A stretch of 64,000 nucleotides of DNA from Salinispora fenicalii (GTDB lineage Bacteria; Actinomycetota; Actinomycetes; Mycobacteriales; Micromonosporaceae). The first letter of the stretch is position 1. The number at the start of each line of letters is the position of its first letter. Both the position numbers and the translations under genes were made by a program. Below the pieces are notes generated by a model. That model was not told the DNA's origin and ran no database searches. It saw nothing but the letters and a program-made list of their open reading frames with translations. The DNA lies in assembly GCF_000514815.1 (NCBI RefSeq), contig NZ_AZWQ01000008.1, positions 176,403-240,402 of the forward strand, read 5' to 3'. Below, in pieces: positions 9,540 through 19,313 of this stretch.

Positions 9540-11276
9540 TCAGTGGTGGGTCGACCGACGCCGGCGGGTGAGGTAGATGAAGCTGACGCCGATGAGGATG
9601 AGCAGGGTGGCGGCGCCGAGCAGCCTGGGCAGGCTGACCCCGGTGATGGGCAGATCAGGGTCGGTCGGGTCCGTCGGATCAGTCGGATCAGTCGGGTCCG
9701 TGGGATCGGTCGGGTCGGTGGGGTCGGTGGGGTCGGCGACAGTGATGGTGGTGGACTCGGACTGACTGCTCGGGCAGACGGTGGTGGTGCTGGTGTAGTC
9801 GGCGGTGAGGGTGTTGGCGCCGGCGGGGAGCCGGGTGGTGTGGGTGGCGGTGTTGGTGGTGTCCAGCGGAACGGTGGCGAGGTCAGTGTTGTTGGTACGG
9901 AAGGTGACGCTGCCAGTCGGATCTGCGAGGTCGCAGGTGACGGTGGCGGTGAGGATGACGTCCTGATCCGCGGTCGGGTCCGGCGGCGAGACCTGCAAGG
10001 TCGTGGCGGAGCTTCCTTGCTGAGCCGGCAGGGCCAGGCTGTGGTTACTGCCGACGGCGGTGGCGGTCAGGGTAATACTGGTGGGTAGGGCAACGGCCAC
10101 CGGTGTGCTGGAGTCGGTGATGGTTCCATCCCCGAGCTGGCCATGGACATTGCTCCCCCAGGTGAGGGCGGTGCCGTCGGTGGCTATCACCAGAGTGTGG
10201 TCGCTGTCGCGGGAGGCGATGGTGGTGAACGTGGTGCCCGTGGGCAGGCTGACGTCGACGGGTTCGCTGCTGCCGCTGTTACTCCCGTTTCCGAGCTGCC
10301 CGAGACTGTTGTCCCCCCAGGCGAATACAGTGCCGGCCGAGGTCAGGGCGGCACTGTGGATGCGGCCGGCCACCACGGCGGCAACGTCAACGCCGAGGGG
10401 CAGCGCGACGCCGGCCGGCGTGTTCCGGTTGGTGGTGGTCCCGTCCCCGAGTTGACCGGAAGCGTTGTACCCCCAGGCGAGGGCGGTGCCGGTGGAGGTA
10501 ACCGCCAGGCCGTGGCCGCGGCCGGCCGCGATCGCAGTGACCTCAACGCCGGGGGGCAGGGCGACACTGGTCGGCGTGTTCCGATTGGCGTTGCTCCCGT
10601 CGCCAAGCTGACCAAGGCTGTTCTGGCCCCAGCCGAACGCGGCACCAGCGGAGGTCACCGCCAGGCTGTGACTTGCGGCGGCGGTGACAGCGGTGACTGT
10701 GGCACCGGATGGCAGGCTCGCCTCGACCGGCGTGGTACGCCTGGTCGTGCTCCCGTCCCCGAGCTGACCGAAGATGTTGCCGCCCCAGGTGAGGACGGTG
10801 CCGGCCGAGGTCAACGCCATGCTGTGGACGTCGCCGGCGGCGATGGCGGTAACCGTGGTGCCCGACGGCAGGCTCACCTCGACGGGCGCCCTCCGGTCAG
10901 TCAGGGTTCCGTCCCCGAGCTGACCAAAGTGGTTGGTGCCCCAGGCGAGAACCGTGCCGGCCGAAGTCAACGCCAGACTGTGATCGCGGCCGGCGGCGAC
11001 CGCGGTGACCGTGACGCCCAACGGCAGGCTCACCGCGATCGGCGCGTTGCTTCCGGTAGTGCTCCCGTTACCAAGCTGCCCGTGGTCGTTCCTCCCCCAG
11101 GCCAGCAGGAATTCGGACGCGGTGGTCGATATGGGCTGGTGCTGCGCCAACGCGGGCGACATGCCGATCGTCTGCGTTACCGTCACCGCCAGCGCGACGG
11201 AGAACCACCCGATGACAGCGCGTCCCGCCCGGCGCCTCCCGGCATCCCGACCCAGCCGCTGACCGAACCCCTGCAT
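9540..11276 (-). CDS. Sortase-anchored RCC1 beta-propeller surface protein (copy B)
   Basis: 578 residues from ATG 11276 with GGAGG 8 bases upstream. The layout matches copy A: MQGFxQR leader, export signal ending near ALA, seven RCC1 units (WGxNxxGQLGDGT), the same Ig-like domain, then LPITG, a hydrophobic helix and RRRRS. It differs by a linker of eight or nine repeated Asp-Pro-Thr units just before LPITG, a flexible wall-spanning spacer. The Ig-like parts and signal regions of the two copies are nearly identical while the propeller loops differ, which suggests duplication and then divergence of the binding face. Confidence 0.9.
   Translation of the reverse strand: MQGFGQRLGRDAGRRRAGRAVIGWFSVALAVTVTQTIGMSPALAQHQPISTTASEFLLAWGRNDHGQLGNGSTTGSNAPIAVSLPLGVTVTAVAAGRDHSLALTSAGTVLAWGTNHFGQLGDGTLTDRRAPVEVSLPSGTTVTAIAAGDVHSMALTSAGTVLTWGGNIFGQLGDGSTTRRTTPVEASLPSGATVTAVTAAASHSLAVTSAGAAFGWGQNSLGQLGDGSNANRNTPTSVALPPGVEVTAIAAGRGHGLAVTSTGTALAWGYNASGQLGDGTTTNRNTPAGVALPLGVDVAAVVAGRIHSAALTSAGTVFAWGDNSLGQLGNGSNSGSSEPVDVSLPTGTTFTTIASRDSDHTLVIATDGTALTWGSNVHGQLGDGTITDSSTPVAVALPTSITLTATAVGSNHSLALPAQQGSSATTLQVSPPDPTADQDVILTATVTCDLADPTGSVTFRTNNTDLATVPLDTTNTATHTTRLPAGANTLTADYTSTTTVCPSSQSESTTITVADPTDPTDPTDPTDPTDPTDPTDPTDPDLPITGVSLPRLLGAATLLILIGVSFIYLTRRRRSTHH
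9658..9729. repeat. 9-bp tandem repeat encoding (Asp-Pro-Thr)n
   Basis: Eight consecutive 9-bp units (plus-strand form GGGTCGGTC, with GGATCAGTC and GGGTCCGTC variants) encode a DPT linker in the RCC1 copy B gene. Units differ mostly at synonymous positions, so this is an old or selected repeat. Repeat number could vary between strains. Confidence 0.85.
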
Positions 11277-11334
11277 CGCGTACGCCTCCGAGCAGTGAAG
11301 TACCGCAAGAAGGACAGCAGCTACTACTGGCTGC

Positions 11335-12822
11335 CTATCCCTCAATACGGGCAGAAACACCTCTACCGCCAGAATCAACGCCCGGTGGCAGGTCCAGGTT
11401 GTTGGTCACCGTGGAAAGACGGCCGGCCTCAGCCGAGGGAAGATGGCGGGCCTCAGTCGAGCAGGGGTGTCGGGCCTCTGCCGACTCTGCGGTAGGGGAA
11501 CTCCGGCTTGAGCTGTCCGATCGGCTGCAGTGCCGCGGGGATCGGGCCACCCGAAGACCCGCCCCAGCTCCGGACAGTGCCAGCACGGCAGCCACCCCGA
11601 CCGCGGCCAGCGGCGCCCAGCCCTCGATAGCGGCGGCGCCGGCCGCAGCGCCAACAGCTGCGCCGAGCTGAATGGCAGCCCCCGTCCAGGACTGTGTCTC
11701 CGCCTCGGTACCCGAGGGCGCCAGGTCACCCGCACCGCTGTATAGGGCGACAAAGGTGGGCCCGATGAAGAGACCGACCAGGAGACACCCGGCCACCAAC
11801 AGCACCAGCGGCAGTCGACCGACCGCTGCCAGGGCCACACACGCGAGAGTAAGCCCCAGGAGCAGGACGGGCAGGCGAGGCACCCATCGCCCGCGTAGCG
11901 CCCCAACGACCAGGCCACCGACGATGCTGCCTACCGACAGGACGCTGACCAGAGCGGCGCCAGCCGACCGACCAGCCGCTGCGGGAAGTGCGATCTGCAC
12001 CGCGTGTAACGCCGCGGAGAAGAGACAGGCGACGAGCAGCAGCCAGCGCAGGGGCGCCAGCACAAGCGGCCCGAACCAGTGTCGCGCGCCGCCGGCGCCC
12101 CGCTCCGACCCCTGGCTGGCGCCCCCCGCAACCGGCTCCCGGCCGGCGCCCGCAACCGGCTCCCGGCCGGCGCCCCGGGCTGCTTCCCGGCCGGCCTGAT
12201 CACGGCTGACTCCTCGGGCTGCTTCCCAGCCGGACTGCGCCCGAAGGAGCAGGACGGTCGCCAGCGCGCTCGAGCCACTGGAGACCACCAACCCGGCCAT
12301 CGGTGACACGGTTTCGGTCAGCAGACCAACGAGGGCAGGTCCGAGGACGAAAGCGAGGTCCGTGAGCACCGCGTCGAGCGCCAGCGCGCTGCGCAGATTC
12401 TCCGGCTGCGACATCCTGCGCCACATGACCCGTGACAACACCCCGACCGGAGGCATCGACACGTTCGCCACGAGCGCCGGCCCGAAGGTGGCCAGCACCG
12501 GCCCGTGCAACCCCTCATTGACCGACAATGCCGCCACGGAGCCCACATGCACGGCCAGGATGGGCCAGAGGACACGCTTGTCGCCGAACCGGTCGAGCAG
12601 TCGCCCCCGGAAGGGGGCCGCGATACCACCGAACGCGGCGACCGCGACCACCAGCGCGGCGACGCCATAGGAACGACCGGCGGAGACAGCGTAGAGCAGC
12701 GCGAAGGAGAACATGCCGGCTTGAAGCTTGCTGACGGCGGCACCCGCCAACCGGACCCGGAAACCGGATTCGGCGCCGAGGCTGCGATAGCCGGACCGGG
12801 CCGGCGTTCGCGGATCAGCCAT
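11335..12822 (-). CDS. MFS transporter
   Basis: About 495 residues from ATG 12822. Multiple hydrophobic helices are visible (FSFALLYAVSAG, VAALVVAVAAFGG, LVALLLVACLFS, AAIQLGAAVGAAAGAAA), and the loop after helix 2 has the MFS signature-like RGRLLDRFGDKRV. The 12-helix pattern is interrupted by a central cytoplasmic loop of imprecise Gly-Arg-Glu-Pro-Val-Ala repeats (about 12110-12240). The tail after the last helix is Ser/Glu-rich with repeated EARHP/EAR units. No strong Shine-Dalgarno precedes the start, so it may be leaderless. It could be a drug exporter of the neighbouring cluster, but position is the only support. Confidence 0.8.
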   Translation of the reverse strand: MADPRTPARSGYRSLGAESGFRVRLAGAAVSKLQAGMFSFALLYAVSAGRSYGVAALVVAVAAFGGIAAPFRGRLLDRFGDKRVLWPILAVHVGSVAALSVNEGLHGPVLATFGPALVANVSMPPVGVLSRVMWRRMSQPENLRSALALDAVLTDLAFVLGPALVGLLTETVSPMAGLVVSSGSSALATVLLLRAQSGWEAARGVSRDQAGREAARGAGREPVAGAGREPVAGGASQGSERGAGGARHWFGPLVLAPLRWLLLVACLFSAALHAVQIALPAAAGRSAGAALVSVLSVGSIVGGLVVGALRGRWVPRLPVLLLGLTLACVALAAVGRLPLVLLVAGCLLVGLFIGPTFVALYSGAGDLAPSGTEAETQSWTGAAIQLGAAVGAAAGAAAIEGWAPLAAVGVAAVLALSGAGAGLRVARSPRHCSRSDSSSRSSPTAESAEARHPCSTEARHLPSAEAGRLSTVTNNLDLPPGVDSGGRGVSARIEG

Positions 12823-13318
12823 CACACCGTCTATTTTGCCGGCGCCACCCCGCTGTCCCGCCACTCCGCCACCGCGCTGCGCCGCCGCCCCGCTACGCCG
12901 CTTCCCGCCGCCTCATACCGCGCCCACTACCCTGCCGCGCGCGGCTCCTGCAGAGCGGGACCGGGCTCGGTGGCTGGTGCACCCGGGGTGGTCACCGTCC
13001 AGTATCGGGCCAGCGCCGTTGCGGCGAAAAAGCCCGCCAGGACAATCGCCACTTCAGCCCCGATCGCGAGCGGGGTTCAGCGCGTGCGAGGCACCGTTGA
13101 GGCACATGCCTCGCCCTTGGTTCGATGGGATGTACATGCTGGAATCTACTCAGTTCGGAGCGGAACCGACAATGCCCGGTTCCCGAGTGGGATATCGCCA
13201 CAACGGCGGGAGTCCCGTGACCGAGGTGCGGCTACAGCGGTCGACATCCTCCGGACATCGTCCGCGCCACGTCCCTCGGAGTGCGGCTCCGGGACCAGGA
13301 AAAGTGGAGACCACAAAC
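12823..13318. other. Intergenic region ahead of the biosynthetic cluster
   Basis: About 500 bp without a convincing gene between the leftward MFS gene and the rightward cluster. It contains an 8-bp perfect inverted repeat, GCGAGGCA at 13086-13093 and TGCCTCGC at 13107-13114, with a 13-base spacer. That is a possible operator or hairpin about 200 bp before the first small ORF. No clear -35/-10 pair was found. Confidence 0.4.
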
Positions 13319-13477
13319 ATGATGATCGCCAACTACGCACGGGAGGATTTCCTCGCTGACGGCCTTCCTGGCGGGGACGCCCTGCCGCCTGCGCCCGCGC
13401 CGGCTCCGGGTCGCCACCGGGTCCTCGTACGCCGCAGGGTCAAGCACACGGGAGGACCAGGACGGGCGCGCCGATGA
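13319..13477 (+). CDS. Small ORF (52 aa) translationally coupled to the desaturase gene
   Basis: ATG 13319 (followed by a second ATG) has GTGGAG about 9 bases upstream. The ORF ends at TGA 13475-13477, overlapping the next start as ATGA. The product begins MMIANYAREDFLADGLPGGD, then has a PAPAPAP stretch and a very basic tail ending GGPGRARR. The desaturase start at 13474 has no well-placed Shine-Dalgarno of its own (nearest GGGAGG is about 18 bases away), which supports real translation of this ORF as a coupling leader. A peptide precursor is possible but has no direct support. I recognise no family. Confidence 0.5.
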   Translation: MMIANYAREDFLADGLPGGDALPPAPAPAPGRHRVLVRRRVKHTGGPGRARR

Positions 13478-14964
13478 GCGACGACTACGACGCCATCGTC
13501 ATCGGTGCGGGCAACGCCGGGCTCAGCAGCGCGGCCACGCTACAACGCGGTGGCAGGCGTACGCTCCTGCTTGAACGCCACAACATTCCCGGTGGTGCGG
13601 CGACCTCGTTCGTGCGGGGGCGGTTCGAGTTCGAGGTGTCGCTGCACCAGTTGGGTGGCATGGGGAACGGCCCGCTCCGGCAGGTTCTCGACCAGCTGGA
13701 CGTCACCCGCAGGTTGAAGTTCCTGGAGGAGCGTGACCTCTACCGCACCGTGGTCCCCGGGGTCCTCGACATCACCCTGCCCGCCGATTGGCAGGGTGTC
13801 GCCGACGCGATCGAGGACAGCTTCCCGGGCAACCGCGCCCGGGTCGAGTCCTTCCTCGAGTTGTGCCAGGAGGTCGGAAGCTGGCAGCTGGTAGCTCGGG
13901 CGAGCCTGCATCAGCCCCAGGAACAGGCCGCGTGGCTGCGCGGGCTGCCCCGGGTGCGCCGCAACGGCCTGCGCCCGGCGAAAGAGGTGCTCGACGAGTA
14001 CTTCGACGACGACCGGATCAAGCATGTTCTGGCGTCCTACTGGAGCTATAACGGACAGCCTCCCTCCACCCTGCCGTTCATGGACCTGGCGAGAATCCTG
14101 ACGCTCTACCTCGAATACAAGCCCTACCACCTGCGCGGTGGCAGCCAGGCCATGTCCTCGGCGATGCTGGACTCCTTCCTGGAAGCGGGCGGCGACGTCC
14201 GCTTCGACTCGAACGTCGCGGAGATCCGCACCCGCCAGGGCACCGTGGTCGGGGTCCGCCTGGACAACGGCGACGAGTACGACGCTCGGATGGTGGTATC
14301 GAACGCCTCCGCCGTCACCACCTACACCCGAATGCTCGACCCCACCGTCGTCCCCGATTCCGTCCTGCGCGATCTCCGCAGCAGAAAGCTGGGAATCTCC
14401 GGCACGATCACCTACCTCGGCCTGGACGCCACGGCACGCGAGCTGGGCTTCACCGCGGGAACCAACATGATCACCAGCGAACTCGCGGAGAACACCGTCC
14501 GGGACAGCATGCACTCCCTGGATCCGACGCCTTACGTGGTCGCGAGCTGTTACGACGTCGACCCGATCGGGTTCGCGCCGCCCCGGGCATCCCACGTGGC
14601 GATCTTCTCCGTCCAGTACGGCAGGGTGTGGGACACGCTCGCACCGGAGGACTACGCCCGAGCCAAGTACGCGTACGCCCAATCCCAGCTCGACTTGGTC
14701 GAGGTGATAAGCCCTGGGCTGCGGGACGTCATCGAGGAGGCCGAGGTGGCCACCCCGCACACCCTCCGGCGCTACCTCGGCCACCCGGGCGGCGCTATCT
14801 ACGGCTTCGACCAGGACATCACCGACAGCTGGCTCTTCCGCGACGCCGATCTCAAGCCCAATGTGCCCGGCCTGTTCCTCCTCAGCGCGTGGACCACCGC
14901 GGGCGGGTACAACCCAACGATCGTGACCGCGGCACGCTTCTCCCAGCGGCTTTTACAGCTCTAG
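13474..14964 (+). CDS. FAD-dependent CrtI/phytoene-desaturase-like oxidoreductase (copy 1)
   Basis: 496 residues. The N-terminal FAD dinucleotide fold is VIGAGNAGLSSAATLQRGG with the second signature ERHNIPGGAATSF. The C-terminal FAD-binding end carries PGGAIYGFDQD and WTTAGGYNP. This is the fold of carotenoid desaturases and related polyene or retinol oxidases. It is alignable end to end with the gene at 30258-31763, and both are followed by the same ferredoxin-reductase type. Inferred role: desaturation of a carrier-bound or free acyl chain, with the downstream reductase supplying or removing electrons. Translation is probably coupled to the 52-residue ORF by ATGA. Confidence 0.85.
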   Translation: MSDDYDAIVIGAGNAGLSSAATLQRGGRRTLLLERHNIPGGAATSFVRGRFEFEVSLHQLGGMGNGPLRQVLDQLDVTRRLKFLEERDLYRTVVPGVLDITLPADWQGVADAIEDSFPGNRARVESFLELCQEVGSWQLVARASLHQPQEQAAWLRGLPRVRRNGLRPAKEVLDEYFDDDRIKHVLASYWSYNGQPPSTLPFMDLARILTLYLEYKPYHLRGGSQAMSSAMLDSFLEAGGDVRFDSNVAEIRTRQGTVVGVRLDNGDEYDARMVVSNASAVTTYTRMLDPTVVPDSVLRDLRSRKLGISGTITYLGLDATARELGFTAGTNMITSELAENTVRDSMHSLDPTPYVVASCYDVDPIGFAPPRASHVAIFSVQYGRVWDTLAPEDYARAKYAYAQSQLDLVEVISPGLRDVIEEAEVATPHTLRRYLGHPGGAIYGFDQDITDSWLFRDADLKPNVPGLFLLSAWTTAGGYNPTIVTAARFSQRLLQL

Positions 14965-14993
14965 ACCTCCCTTCGACAGACCGGGGAAATCTG

Positions 14994-16148
14994 ATGCCCG
15001 CCCATCCCCTCGCCCGTTTCTTCGATCATGTCGACGATGTCACCGCCGAGATCGCCCGCCGAGAGGCCGGGGGTGTGGCGCACCCCGCCGCTGTGGACGA
15101 CGAGATCGCGGTGTGTCACCCGAAGCAGCTCGATCTCGTCGTAGCCGAGGTCATCACCGAAACCGCGACGACGAAGACCTTCCGGCTACGCCGGGCCACC
15201 GGTGAGCTACTTCCACCGTTCCAGGCAGGTCAGTACATCAGCCTGCGGCTTCAGATCGACGGTGTCCGTACCAGCAGGGCGTTCTCGGTGTCCTCCAGCC
15301 CCACCGAACGCCGCCACTACGACCTGACGGTCCGGCGGGTTCCCGGCGGCTGCGTCAGCAACCACCTGCTCGACACCATCACTCCCGGTGATCGGCTGGT
15401 CAGCAGCGGCCCCATCGGCACGTTCCACTACAACCCGCTCTTCCACGGCGAAGACCTGGTCTTCCTGGCGGGTGGTTCTGGTGTCACCCCCGCCATGAGC
15501 ATGATCCGCGAGGTCGTCAACCGCGGCCTGCCGCGCACACTCCACCTCGTCTACGGATCGCGCCGCGCCGACGACATCATCTTCCGGGCCGAACTCGACC
15601 AGATCGCCCGCGGTTGTCCGGAGATCACGGTGGACCACGTGATCTCCGAGCCGGACGCGGACTGGTCGGGACCCACGGGGTTCTTGTCGGCGGCAGTCGT
15701 CGAGCGACTCGCGGGTCCACTGCGTGGCCGGATGACCTACGTCTGCGGCCCGCCCGCCATGTATGCCTACCAACTCCGGCAGCTCGACCGGATGGGCCAC
15801 CCGCGCCGCAGGGTGCGGTTGGAGGCCAACGGGATCGCCCTGCCCGCTGGCGAGGACCACGACTGGCCCGCCGACGTGGACCCGACCGCGGAGGTGACCG
15901 TCGCGGTGCGGGGGCGCGGAGCCTTCCGCACCCCGCGCAACCGCGCACTGCTTGACGCGTTGGAGGACAACGGCTTCCAGCTGGAGGCGTCGTGCAGGTC
16001 GGGAGAGTGCAGTATGTGCCGGGTCCGGGTGGTACGTGGTTCTGTCTTCACCGCGGCCGAGGCCCGCCTCCGGACGTCGGATCGTGACTTCGGGTTCACC
16101 CACTCCTGTGCCGCATATCCGGTCACCGACGTGGAAGTGGACTTCTGA
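14994..16148 (+). CDS. Ferredoxin-NAD(P) reductase with C-terminal [2Fe-2S] domain (copy 1)
   Basis: 384 residues from ATG 14994 behind GGGGAA. The FAD-binding barrel is marked by RAFSVSSSP (RxYS motif), the NAD(P) domain by LAGGSGVTPAMSM and YVCGPPAMY, and the C-terminal plant-type ferredoxin by CRSGECSMC with a later HSC (CxxxxCxxC...C). A single-chain electron-transfer reductase of this type (phenol-hydroxylase-reductase or Hmp-like) serves an oxygenase or desaturase. It lies 29 bp after the CrtI-like oxidase and is paralogous to 31786-32979, so the two-gene pair was duplicated as a unit. Confidence 0.88.
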   Translation: MPAHPLARFFDHVDDVTAEIARREAGGVAHPAAVDDEIAVCHPKQLDLVVAEVITETATTKTFRLRRATGELLPPFQAGQYISLRLQIDGVRTSRAFSVSSSPTERRHYDLTVRRVPGGCVSNHLLDTITPGDRLVSSGPIGTFHYNPLFHGEDLVFLAGGSGVTPAMSMIREVVNRGLPRTLHLVYGSRRADDIIFRAELDQIARGCPEITVDHVISEPDADWSGPTGFLSAAVVERLAGPLRGRMTYVCGPPAMYAYQLRQLDRMGHPRRRVRLEANGIALPAGEDHDWPADVDPTAEVTVAVRGRGAFRTPRNRALLDALEDNGFQLEASCRSGECSMCRVRVVRGSVFTAAEARLRTSDRDFGFTHSCAAYPVTDVEVDF

Positions 16149-16275
16149 ATGCCGGCAGCCCAGTCCGGGGCGGGGGCAGGTCTATCGCCGACTGGTGGCC
16201 GTTGGTGAGGCGGAGGCCCCGTAGTAGTCCGAGGCAGGGAAAGCTTGACCGGCTCCGGACCGGGCCGTAGCGGTG

Positions 16276-17703
16276 TCAGTCGGACGCCGACAGCAGCGCC
16301 TTCACCTCTGGCAGGTGCTGGTAGTCACGCAGAGCGAGTCGCACGTGTTTGGAGACCGCCGCCCGAACACCGCCGAGTAGCGTGGTGGCCCGGGCCACTG
16401 ACTCCACGCTCCCGGTAGTGTCCCCGACCGCCGCCTGGGCCTCCGCGGCGCGCAGCAGGTACAGCGAGCGCAACGACGGCGGCAGGTTCAGCTCCGACAC
16501 GTGTTCGGAGAACAGCGGCTCGAAGGCTGTGATCGCCTGATCCGGCCGGCCCAGTTCCATTAGCGACACCCCGTCCATCATCTGCAGCCAGTAGTTGCTG
16601 CGGGCCGGCAGGATCGCCATGGGATCCCCGTGCGGCACGCTTTCCAACGCGATACGCCCCGCCGAGAGTGACCGGCGCCGACCAAGGTCGTCACCGATCT
16701 GAGCGTGCACCCGGGCCATCTGCGCGTGCATCAACGTGGGCAGCGCCGGATCCCGCACCGGTATCCGGGATCGGCGCAGGAACGTCCGCGCGGACGTGAG
16801 GAGCTCGGTGGCCTCCTTGTGTAGCCCGAGGTCCAGGTACTGGGCAGCGTGGATCGTCATGATCGCTGCGGCGATCTCCGCCGCACCGGCGGCCGTGGCG
16901 CAGCGCAGACCCGCCACGTAGTACCGCTGGGCGCTGACGTGTTCCCCCTCGAGTCGGGCGATGAAGCCGCACAGGGACAGCCCTTCTGCGGCGAGCGTCA
17001 GCAACCCGCGGCCCTTCTCCGCGATCACATCTGTCGTGGTGGCGAAGTGGTTGGCCACATTCCGCAGTTCCTGCTCGCTGGCCGGCACCAGCCATCCGGC
17101 GGTGAACCAACCCGCGAACGAGAGCAGCGTTTGCAGTCGAGTGCACGCCTGGAATACCGATCCCAGCTCGGCATCCGTTCCGAGTTGCCCCATGAGAGGC
17201 GCCCAGGCGGGTCGCGACAGGTGCTGTGGCACCTTCGTCAGGGCCTCGGTCATGGCGTCCTGCCAGTTCTCCGCGAGCGACTTGGCTGCCGATCCGGTTG
17301 CCAGCAGGTACCCCTGTTGCGCCTGTTGTCGCTCCGCTACGGCGTCGAGGATGGCCTCTGGGGCAGCCGCAGGTGTCCAGGGGAGCTCCAGCTGACGTGC
17401 GTCGCCGTATGCCAGGTGAAGCCATTCGGGCCAGCCCCGATTGTCGACGTACTCCTGGGCGACGCCATGGATGTGGGCGATGGCGAGCTGTGCGGTCCGT
17501 TCCGGGACGGCTCGGCCGGCCTCCCAACGGGAGACCTTTTCTCGGCGTGCCGCCATGTGGCCGAACCCCAGCGTGGCGTGCGTCTCGGCAATCAGGCGGG
17601 CGTACTCGCCATGGGTATGGCCGGCCTTGGCGCGTAGCACAGCGAGGGGGTGGCGCCGTGGTGCCGCAACTACGGTGCATCGAACGCTTTCGCGCATTGA
17701 CAT
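16276..17703 (-). CDS. XRE-type HTH regulator with TPR-like C-terminal domain
   Basis: 475 residues from ATG 17703, chosen for GAGGAG 7 bases upstream. The first 75 residues contain a Cro/C1-type helix-turn-helix with the recognition region REKVSRWEAGRAVPERTAQL. The rest is alpha-helical and reads as tetratricopeptide-like repeats (ALTKVPQHLS, AAAIMTIHAAQYLDLGL, LPTLMHAQMARVHAQIG). This resembles actinobacterial NsdA-type regulators that control secondary metabolism and development. It is transcribed away from the main operon across a 0.9-kb control region and converges with the reductase gene. It is the only evident pathway regulator. Confidence 0.85.
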   Translation of the reverse strand: MSMRESVRCTVVAAPRRHPLAVLRAKAGHTHGEYARLIAETHATLGFGHMAARREKVSRWEAGRAVPERTAQLAIAHIHGVAQEYVDNRGWPEWLHLAYGDARQLELPWTPAAAPEAILDAVAERQQAQQGYLLATGSAAKSLAENWQDAMTEALTKVPQHLSRPAWAPLMGQLGTDAELGSVFQACTRLQTLLSFAGWFTAGWLVPASEQELRNVANHFATTTDVIAEKGRGLLTLAAEGLSLCGFIARLEGEHVSAQRYYVAGLRCATAAGAAEIAAAIMTIHAAQYLDLGLHKEATELLTSARTFLRRSRIPVRDPALPTLMHAQMARVHAQIGDDLGRRRSLSAGRIALESVPHGDPMAILPARSNYWLQMMDGVSLMELGRPDQAITAFEPLFSEHVSELNLPPSLRSLYLLRAAEAQAAVGDTTGSVESVARATTLLGGVRAAVSKHVRLALRDYQHLPEVKALLSASD

Positions 17704-18061
17704 CCTGCACTCCTCGATGACTCGCTCACTTGAGGCGGTTGTGGCCGTCAAGCCGATACCAGCGTCAGCTACCCAGAAGACAGCGCGGCGGAATCAACGA
17801 TTACGGCATCAATGCGCCATTTCCCAGACCCAAGAAAACAAATTGGTTCAACATTTTCCAAACATTCAAGATCGGCAAATTCACATTCAGAGCTCACTGT
17901 AAATGGTCAACCAAACCGATAGATACGCTATATCGGCTATTGAGTACGACCACGTCTCTGCGTTTACGACGAGACGAAGGCGTGATGACATGGCGGCGAC
18001 GCTTCGGGGATCTTTGTTTCGACGAACACTACCATCCACGCCGCTCATTATGTCAACACCG

Positions 18062-18077
18062 TTGCACTATACTGCAA
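18062..18077. promoter_or_regulatory. Near-perfect 16-bp palindrome, candidate operator
   Basis: TTGCACTATACTGCAA is symmetrical except for one mirrored base pair, with TTGCA and TGCAA arms around TATA. It lies in the AT-rich control region about 530 bp before the first PKS gene and about 360 bp from the regulator start. It is suited to a dimeric DNA-binding protein. Which protein binds it is unknown. Confidence 0.45.
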
Positions 18078-18155
18078 TCCAATCAAACCAGTCAAAACAG
18101 GACACTTTGATTTTGTTAATCTTCGGTGCGAGTCCGGGATAGCGGTCGGCCGGCT

Positions 18156-18182
18156 TTGACAGCCAGCGATTTCCACTATGGA
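18156..18182 (+). promoter_or_regulatory. Candidate sigma-70-type promoter
   Basis: TTGACA at 18156-18161 is followed after 15 bases by TATGGA at 18177-18182. The spacing is slightly short and the -10 is imperfect. It faces the main operon, about 425 bp before its first gene, so a long leader would result. Support is weak. Confidence 0.3.
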
Positions 18183-18508
18183 TAGCCACAGTGCGTCTAC
18201 AGCGGCTACCAGCGGCGGACCGAGGCAGACAACCTACCGACCCGCTGTGGCCCCGACCCAACCGAGGCAATACCATGCGAACCTCGATGCGTCACCCCGC
18301 AGGAGTGCATCGTGATACGGCGATAACTACCACCCCACGATCAGGGCTACCAACCCTTATGCGTGGCGGAGACCAGGTCACCGGCCACAAAAGAGTACCT
18401 CCGAAACGGTAAACAAGACCTCGCCACCACGTGAATGTGCCTTCGACGTGCCCTGCGTCGAGACACATCCGAGGCACCCGGTCACCCATGGCTATTCACC
18501 CAGCCTGA

Positions 18509-19312
<804 letters not shown>

Positions 19313-19313
19313 G

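Noticed and set aside
12836..13318. Upstream extension of the 52-residue ORF and other frames before the cluster
   Set aside because: They are low-complexity Pro/Arg/Ala reads without starts supported by a ribosome site.
18121..18140. T-arm-like GTGCGAGTCC suggesting a tRNA or attachment-site remnant in the AT-rich region
   Set aside because: The stem pairs only 3-4 bases and no acceptor or anticodon arm can be built around it.
17730..18142. Short frames in the AT-rich control region
   Set aside because: They lack ribosome sites, lack the actinobacterial third-position pattern and match no family.
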